A stretch of DNA of 64,000 bases, from contig NC_082596.1 of NCBI RefSeq assembly GCF_030936135.1, forward strand, positions 4,564,155-4,628,154, read 5' to 3'. The DNA is from Gavia stellata (Eukaryota; Chordata; Aves; Gaviiformes; Gaviidae). Positions 62,701-64,000 of this stretch are shown here, piece after piece. Under the pieces are notes generated by a model. It worked only from the letters and a program-made list of their open reading frames with translations, ran no database searches and had not been told where the DNA came from. A program made the translations under genes and the position numbers. How positions within the stretch are numbered: the stretch's first letter is position 1; the number at the start of each line of letters is the position of its first letter.

Positions 62701-63310
62701 ATTTTCAAGCACATGCTCAATTCTTAACCCAGACACCTGGAAAAGCCACCTACTTAATCCCCCACAACTCTGAGCAAAAACATAACCTCATCGATCTGAA
62801 GGGAAACTATCTGTACTATACAAAGGACATGTAAGTAGAATTTTTCCCCAAATGAAAGTTGAAGTCACAAAAATCATGATATTATCCTGCAAAGAAAAGA
62901 AAGGTAAGGGATACATCAATAAGTTTTTTTCCAATAAGCCAGTGGTCACATCAGTACGGTTCCATTACTTTCAATTTCTTCACTTCTCGCACACCTAAAT
63001 AACAAAAGCAAGTTTCTAGATGCATCTGAAAGAAGTAAGGGGACAAATGCACTGCAAGTGAAAGCAAGAGTGGTAATTGTCTAAAACATACCGTGCTAAC
63101 TTCTTCAAAATGATCAATATGACATCCCATAAGAAAAGATGTTGGGGCCATTACAAAATCCAGCATTTGACGTGACAGAATAGGCACAAAAGTGTGTTGC
63201 CACTGAAGAGGATGAAGGTACAACATAAAGCATTCAGCAACAAGTGTCAACAGAGCCCAATCAGAAGAGAAGAAAACCATTCTCTGCTCAGTCAAAATAC
63301 AGGTCATAAT
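38523..63310 (-). CDS. DENND3: DENND3, Rab12 guanine-nucleotide exchange factor, 3' part (seventeen coding exons)
   Basis: CDS parts in transcript order on the - strand: 63310-63092, 61657-61536, 61073-60918, 58181-58085, 54259-54156, 53844-53663, 53126-52605, 51322-51060, 50498-50328, 49392-49263, 48794-48687, 47437-47298, 44713-44553, 42950-42817, 41760-41645, 41515-41378, 38723-38523. All junctions are GT-AG and in phase, giving 987 codons plus TAG. Residues 1-230 are central and downstream DENN; about 290-470 are a helical linker; about 470-620 are PH-like; about 690-987 are WD repeats. DENND3 is known as the exchange factor that activates Rab12 in endosomal and autophagic traffic, is a ULK1 target, and binds actin through its C-terminal half. 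The human protein is about 1,198 residues, so about 210 N-terminal residues lie beyond the right edge. No frame break was found. Confidence 0.96.
39165..39275 (-). mobile_element. CR1 ORF2 endonuclease-region fragment
   Basis: This aligns base for base, with moderate divergence, to 35305-35402 (for example gctcctggcc, aggtctcct and ctgtggc in the same order). It is therefore a short fragment of the same CR1 segment, in the last intron of DENND3. Confidence 0.65.
39390..39880 (+). mobile_element. CR1 LINE, old copy
   Basis: The + strand reads [20 protein letters not shown] and continues [10 protein letters not shown], a decayed version of the CR1 ORF2 C-terminal [20 protein letters not shown] block. 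It is strongly diverged and its ends are approximate. It lies in the last DENND3 intron, opposite in orientation to the fragment just left of it. Confidence 0.75.
41378..41515 (-). CDS. DENND3: DENND3 exon: WD40 blade
   Basis: A 46-codon exon in phase 0. The acceptor is tgtgctttag and the donor is AATCAG before gtgaga. It reads [20 protein letters not shown], then [14 protein letters not shown], a typical WD blade with YIWN. Confidence 0.95.
41645..41760 (-). CDS. DENND3: DENND3 exon: WD40 blade, divergent
   Basis: A 116-base exon, placed because it alone completes the split Cys codon upstream and the phase downstream. It reads [20 protein letters not shown], then CFQLFPE. The acceptor is a poor attaaag with little pyrimidine tract, and the sequence is more divergent from the mammalian protein than the other exons, so this is the least certain exon. 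Confidence 0.85.
42817..42950 (-). CDS. DENND3: DENND3 exon: WD40 blade
   Basis: A 134-base exon with acceptor gtaccaacag and donor TGCT before gtaagt. It reads [20 protein letters not shown], a clear WD repeat, then [19 protein letters not shown]. Split Ser and Cys codons match both neighbours. Confidence 0.94.
44553..44713 (-). CDS. DENND3: DENND3 exon: WD40 blade
   Basis: A 161-base exon with acceptor ctccccag and donor CCCAG before gtatat. It reads [20 protein letters not shown], then a blade-connecting loop [20 protein letters not shown]. The solo LTR and a CR1 copy sit in the intron just 5' of it in transcript order. Confidence 0.94.
44828..45416 (+). mobile_element. Complete solo LTR of an endogenous retrovirus (ERVL-like)
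   Basis: A 589-bp element starting TGTGCTGG and ending CACAACA, flanked on both sides by the 5-bp direct repeat gagat (44823-44827 and 45417-45421). It has a TATA box (tatataaa, 45102-45109), an ATTAAA polyadenylation signal (45280-45285) and a pyrimidine-rich downstream region. A 5-bp duplication is typical of class III (ERVL) elements. No internal retroviral genes are present. It lies in a DENND3 intron, antisense to the gene. Confidence 0.9.
45826..46590 (-). mobile_element. CR1 LINE, 5'-truncated
   Basis: The + strand begins with the repeated tcatagaatcatagaatgg, the CR1 3' terminus reversed. On the - strand it reads [20 protein letters not shown], then [15 protein letters not shown], then [20 protein letters not shown], all standard CR1 ORF2 C-terminal blocks. 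The long open stretches suggest a fairly young copy. It lies in the same DENND3 intron as the solo LTR. Confidence 0.93.
46600..47165. repeat. Pyrimidine-rich tract beside a CR1 copy
   Basis: About 560 bases on the + strand are strongly C/T-biased (many runs such as ctctccctttttgactctct). A similar but shorter C/T-rich stretch lies on the other side of the CR1 copy (about 45710-45822), suggesting the CR1 inserted into one long tract. Confidence 0.6.
47298..47437 (-). CDS. DENND3: DENND3 exon: WD40 blade
   Basis: A 140-base exon with acceptor catttctag and donor AAACTG before gtaaga. It reads [20 protein letters not shown], a WD-type blade, then [11 protein letters not shown]. Confidence 0.94.
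47776..47827. repeat. 26-bp tandem duplication
   Basis: Two adjacent copies of a 26-base unit starting ctccactgagaagcctcaca (47776 and 47802) that are nearly identical, so recent. It lies in a DENND3 intron between the exons at 47298-47437 and 48687-48794. Confidence 0.9.
48687..48794 (-). CDS. DENND3: DENND3 exon: connector to WD repeats (second part)
   Basis: A 108-base exon with acceptor tattttag and donor CCAG before gtaagg. It reads [20 protein letters not shown], then [12 protein letters not shown], which matches the conserved segment just before the first WD blade. Confidence 0.94.
49263..49392 (-). CDS. DENND3: DENND3 exon: connector to WD repeats
   Basis: A 130-base exon with acceptor gtctttag and donor GAAG before gtcagt. 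It reads [20 protein letters not shown], then [16 protein letters not shown] single leftover base completes a Val codon in the next exon. Confidence 0.94.
50328..50498 (-). CDS. DENND3: DENND3 exon: rest of PH-like region
   Basis: A 57-codon exon in phase 0 at both ends. The acceptor is acatttccag and the donor is CACAAG before gtataa. It reads [20 protein letters not shown], then [20 protein letters not shown], whose last part fits the C-terminal helix of a PH-like fold. Confidence 0.95.
51060..51322 (-). CDS. DENND3: DENND3 exon: start of PH-like region
   Basis: A 263-base exon with acceptor aattttttag and donor ATAGAG before gtgagc. It reads [20 protein letters not shown], then [19 protein letters not shown], then [17 protein letters not shown]. 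The alternating strands with [12 protein letters not shown] look like a GRAM/PH fold, consistent with the PH-like ('PHenn') domain described for DENND3 that contributes to autoinhibition. Confidence 0.95.
52605..53126 (-). CDS. DENND3: DENND3 largest exon: helical linker
   Basis: A 522-base exon with acceptor gtttgtttttag and donor GTAG before gtaagt. It reads [17 protein letters not shown], then [20 protein letters not shown], then [19 protein letters not shown], and ends [10 protein letters not shown]. It looks helical (TPR-like ARYFYLRGL). The frame is set by the upstream split Ala codon and confirmed by family resemblance; an alternative frame near the 5' end is discussed under rejected items. 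Confidence 0.95.
53663..53844 (-). CDS. DENND3: DENND3 exon: regulatory linker after the DENN domain
   Basis: A 182-base exon with acceptor tttctcag. It reads [18 protein letters not shown], then [16 protein letters not shown], then [11 protein letters not shown]. In mammals the ULK1 phosphorylation and 14-3-3 sites of DENND3 lie in this serine- and arginine-rich linker. The strong donor is GTTG before gtaagg; a second GT six bases upstream (end at 53669) would remove two residues and keep the frame, so the boundary is slightly uncertain. Confidence 0.9.
54156..54259 (-). CDS. DENND3: DENND3 exon: end of downstream DENN
   Basis: A 104-base exon with acceptor ctcacag and donor GATAG before gtaaag. 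It reads [20 protein letters not shown], the last conserved dDENN helix, then an acidic TQSEED. A 3.8 kb intron precedes it. Confidence 0.94.
54260..58084 (-). other. DENND3: DENND3 intron, 3.8 kb, no other feature seen
   Basis: AT-rich intron. The only notable item is a C/T-rich stretch at about 56865-56930. Open frames here do not resemble known proteins and do not keep phase with the flanking exons. Confidence 0.7.
58085..58181 (-). CDS. DENND3: DENND3 exon: downstream DENN
   Basis: A 97-base exon with acceptor tgtctccag and donor AAAAAG before gtgaat. It reads [20 protein letters not shown] and continues to QPFYKK. Together with the next exon this forms the dDENN region in which the conserved FLK and FY pairs lie. 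Confidence 0.94.
58182..60917 (-). other. DENND3: DENND3 intron with purine tract and G-run hairpin
   Basis: Contains an A/G-rich stretch at about 59424-59505 and a G-run followed by a matching C-run near 60274-60296. No exon recognised. Confidence 0.65.
60918..61073 (-). CDS. DENND3: DENND3 exon: DENN linker helix
   Basis: A 156-base exon with acceptor tctgtgtag and donor TTCAG before gtgagt. It encodes a helical segment [18 protein letters not shown], then [13 protein letters not shown], which leads into the downstream DENN block. Split codons at both ends match their neighbours. Confidence 0.93.
61536..61657 (-). CDS. DENND3: DENND3 exon: end of central DENN
   Basis: A 122-base exon. The acceptor is a weak ttgttaaaag and the donor is AAAAG before gtaaaa. 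It reads [14 protein letters not shown], the conserved 'vvDld.g.i' strand that closes the central DENN module, followed by an acidic linker [12 protein letters not shown]. It leaves 2 bases that complete an Arg codon. Confidence 0.92.
63092..63310 (-). CDS. DENND3: DENND3 exon: central DENN core
   Basis: A 73-codon exon in phase 0 at both ends. The acceptor is tttttttcag before ATTATGACC and the donor is AGCACG before gtatgt. It reads [16 protein letters not shown], then [14 protein letters not shown], then [13 protein letters not shown], the hallmark central DENN strand-helix blocks shared by all DENN exchange factors. This is the most 5' exon I can place. Confidence 0.95.
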
Positions 63311-64000
63311 CTGAAAAAAAAGAAAATGCTAAACATTTACCAAGAGTTATATTCAGAACATACTAGATATGCACAAATATTTCATCTGCTTGCGAAACTC
63401 AACCTCACAAGTTCTGTTTTCTAATAGCTGCCTTACATATTTATAAATTGAAATAATGTCCACTTAAGGATTCTTATAAAATTAAGAAGAGAGGAAAACA
63501 GAAAAGGAGAGAAAAGTTAATTGACACTGAAAGTCAATGAGAGTTTTCCCACCAAAGTCCATGAGGCTAGGATTTAGCTGGAATTACTGAGAAGACCTGT
63601 TGCCTTTCTTTCACAGTATTAGACTGTTAAATGCCTGTAAAAAGTACCCAGATGAAGAATATAAGCAAACCTGTCTTTGATGATGAACACAAAGACTATT
63701 TAGGTTTTGGACATCTCAGCCAAACATCTATTCAAGACTCTAGCTAGTCACATTCCTGATAGTACCACTGGAGAGCAGTGCTTTCACAGAGCAATTCAGG
63801 AAGCTGTCTGGAGATGCCCACCCTTTTCCACTGATAGAAAGGGACCCAACGGCATCTAAGCACCAAACTCAGATGCCTCAAGTTAGGTGGGATGAACTCA
63901 AGCCAAGAAGACTTAATGGCACACATGGGACATCTTACAGAGGTGCTAACACATAAAACTCCATGCTCAAGATGCACCAGTTGCAGAGGACCATTTAGGA
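63311..64000 (-). other. DENND3: DENND3 intron reaching the right edge
   Basis: The exon before 63092-63310 is not in this stretch: no open frame ends in a phase-0 donor with DENN-like sequence. The remaining N-terminal exons should lie to the right of the window. Confidence 0.7.

Noticed and set aside
63744..63977. A - strand frame considered as the next upstream DENND3 exon
   Set aside because: No DENN-like sequence and no suitable phase-0 donor before the 63310 acceptor.

Overview
This is vertebrate nuclear DNA, almost certainly from a bird. The genes have many short coding exons (about 100-520 bases, one of 1,076) with GT-AG introns. The recognisable interspersed repeats are CR1 LINE fragments and one solo LTR, the usual avian repeat load. 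The species cannot be fixed from the sequence alone.

Two genes converge. The left half holds the 3' part of SLC45A4 on the + strand: six coding exons between 17617 and 24763 that join in phase to 706 codons of a major-facilitator transporter. The first roughly 60-85 residues are not in the window, so positions 1-17616 are read as its long upstream intron. The right half holds the 3' part of DENND3 on the - strand: seventeen coding exons between 63310 and 38523 that join in phase to 987 codons. They cover part of the DENN domain, the linker, a PH-like region and the WD40 propeller. About 210 N-terminal residues lie beyond the right edge. The order and tail-to-tail orientation match the human 8q24.3 neighbourhood, as known from general knowledge.

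The 13.8 kb between the two stop codons holds a probably long SLC45A4 3' UTR (polyadenylation candidates near 26.4 and 30.9 kb), a GC-rich stretch at about 31.2-34.0 kb with long but unrecognised open frames, a short LTR remnant, a CR1 copy at 34.2-35.4 kb, and the likely DENND3 3' UTR (about 37.2-38.5 kb). Repeats inside DENND3 introns are CR1 pieces at 39.2-39.9 and 45.8-46.6 kb and a complete 589-bp solo LTR with a 5-bp target-site duplication at 44828-45416. Another CR1 tail lies in the SLC45A4 intron at 15.6-16.0 kb.

The two genes are not known to share a pathway. SLC45A4 is a membrane transporter. DENND3 is a Rab12 exchange factor in endosome and autophagy traffic. No new multi-gene system was found. 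The items most worth a second look are a coding-like open frame at 26.43-26.70 kb, the GC-rich head-to-head open frames at 32.0-33.4 kb, the solo LTR, and several strong non-B-DNA sequences.
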